The notes under the pieces are model-generated. The model saw only the letters and a list, made by a program, of their open reading frames with translations. It was not told the DNA's origin and did no database searches. A stretch of DNA of 64,000 nt from assembly GCA_001548435.1 (NCBI GenBank), contig AP017308.1, positions 4,411,030-4,475,029 of the forward strand. The letters are read 5' to 3'. Of the stretch, positions 63,552 to 64,000 are shown piece by piece (position 1 is the stretch's first letter; every line of letters begins with the position of its first letter). A program made the translations under genes and the position numbers. This DNA comes from Leptolyngbya sp. NIES-3755. GTDB taxonomy: Bacteria; Cyanobacteriota; Cyanobacteriia; Leptolyngbyales; Leptolyngbyaceae.

Positions 63552-64000
63552 ATGTCCGATGAATTCCCGGCGGCGCTGCTCGATCAAGCCAAACCACATC
63601 AATCATTTGACCCTCAAGCTCTGAAAGTGTGTCATGTGATTGCTTGTATTAATCAAAACATTGGTGGACCTGCCCTCTCAGTCACCCATCTGACCGAAGC
63701 TCTGAGCCAAACCGCGATCGAGCCGCATCTCTGGACGCTCCACTATCCTGAGCATGGTTCACAACTCCAACCTTCTGGAGTTCAGCTTCATAGTTATCCA
63801 GCTACCTTTCTCACAAGATATGGTCGAGGATTTCATCCGATTGCCGATCGCGCCCTGCATGAATTAGCCGCACAAGACCTCGATCTAATTCACAATCATG
63901 GGGTGTGGATGTTTCCTAACCGCTATGCGCGTCAAGCTGCCCAACGTCATAATTTACCGCTCGTGATTTCGCCACGGGGAATGTTGGAGCCTTGGGCACT
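63552..64000 (+). CDS. Glycosyltransferase family 4, C-terminus beyond window
   Basis: The frame is open from its ATG to the window edge (149 codons). KVCHVIACINQNIGGPALSV and the later LIHNHGVWMFPNRYARQAA are the N-terminal acceptor-side features of GT4 enzymes with an H-x-H region; VISPRGMLEPWA is where the second domain is about to begin. It follows the amidotransferase by 93 bases. The donor domain is not visible. Confidence 0.8.
   Translation, partial: MSDEFPAALLDQAKPHQSFDPQALKVCHVIACINQNIGGPALSVTHLTEALSQTAIEPHLWTLHYPEHGSQLQPSGVQLHSYPATFLTRYGRGFHPIADRALHELAAQDLDLIHNHGVWMFPNRYARQAAQRHNLPLVISPRGMLEPWA

Noticed and set aside
1-64000. CRISPR arrays, rRNA genes, prophage genes
   Set aside because: No regular repeat-spacer pattern, no rRNA-like sequence and no phage structural or integrase genes were seen on either strand.

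Overview
The window looks like a chromosomal segment of a cyanobacterium, probably filamentous. The evidence is: the HIP1 octamer GCGATCGC recurs through most of it; there is a phycobiliprotein (CpcS/CpeS-type) lyase; three secreted proteins end in cyanobacterial PEP-CTERM signals; and an exosortase operon carries an HpsJ-family (hormogonium polysaccharide) protein. I cannot name the species. A Leptolyngbya-like lineage is a guess only.

Left part (1-17.6 kb) is mixed housekeeping and transport. It holds a truncated phosphodiester-glycosidase gene, a pentapeptide-repeat membrane protein, a small membrane protein, a two-gene ABC-2 exporter and the bilin lyase. A long minus-strand operon follows: small membrane ORF, RND adaptor, RND pump 2, ClC channel, RND pump 1. 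Pump 2 is split by a 1177-bp ISKra4-like insertion sequence with 18-bp perfect terminal repeats and a 9-bp target duplication. Removing the element and one duplication restores one open frame of 1054 residues. Two FAD-dependent oxidoreductases follow.

A boundary lies at about 17.9 kb. The 3' half of a tRNA-Cys(GCA) sits there without a matching 5' half, next to two 9-bp direct repeats. This is what the distal attachment site of an integrated element would look like.

Right part (18-64 kb) is devoted to surface polysaccharide and protein sorting. On the minus strand come a tyrosine-autokinase/chain-length protein and an SLBB export protein, two PEP-CTERM proteins, a glycosyltransferase (GT) and an exosortase operon (exosortase, associated periplasmic-type protein, HpsJ-like protein, an unrecognised coiled-coil membrane protein, GT), then a nidogen-like secreted protein and a third PEP-CTERM protein. 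Next are wzm (plus), the dTDP-rhamnose operon rfbC-D-A-B (minus) and wzt (plus). From wzt to the window end, 28 kb runs in one direction. It contains many glycosyltransferases (GT2, GT4, GT8, GT32-like, exostosin-like, CgeB-like), a hexapeptide acyltransferase, a membrane acyltransferase, two FkbM methyltransferases, a Wzy-like polymerase and an asparagine synthase-type amidotransferase. Many of these genes overlap by 1-7 bases, suggesting translational coupling.

Taken together, the right part reads as a factory for a heavily decorated, rhamnose-containing exopolysaccharide. It has both an ABC-transporter export route and a Wzy-type polymerase, and it lies beside an exosortase system that processes secreted proteins. 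The least understood pieces are the 284-residue gene inside the exosortase operon, the two unusual GT-like genes near 42 and 45 kb, and the ClC channel inside the RND operon.
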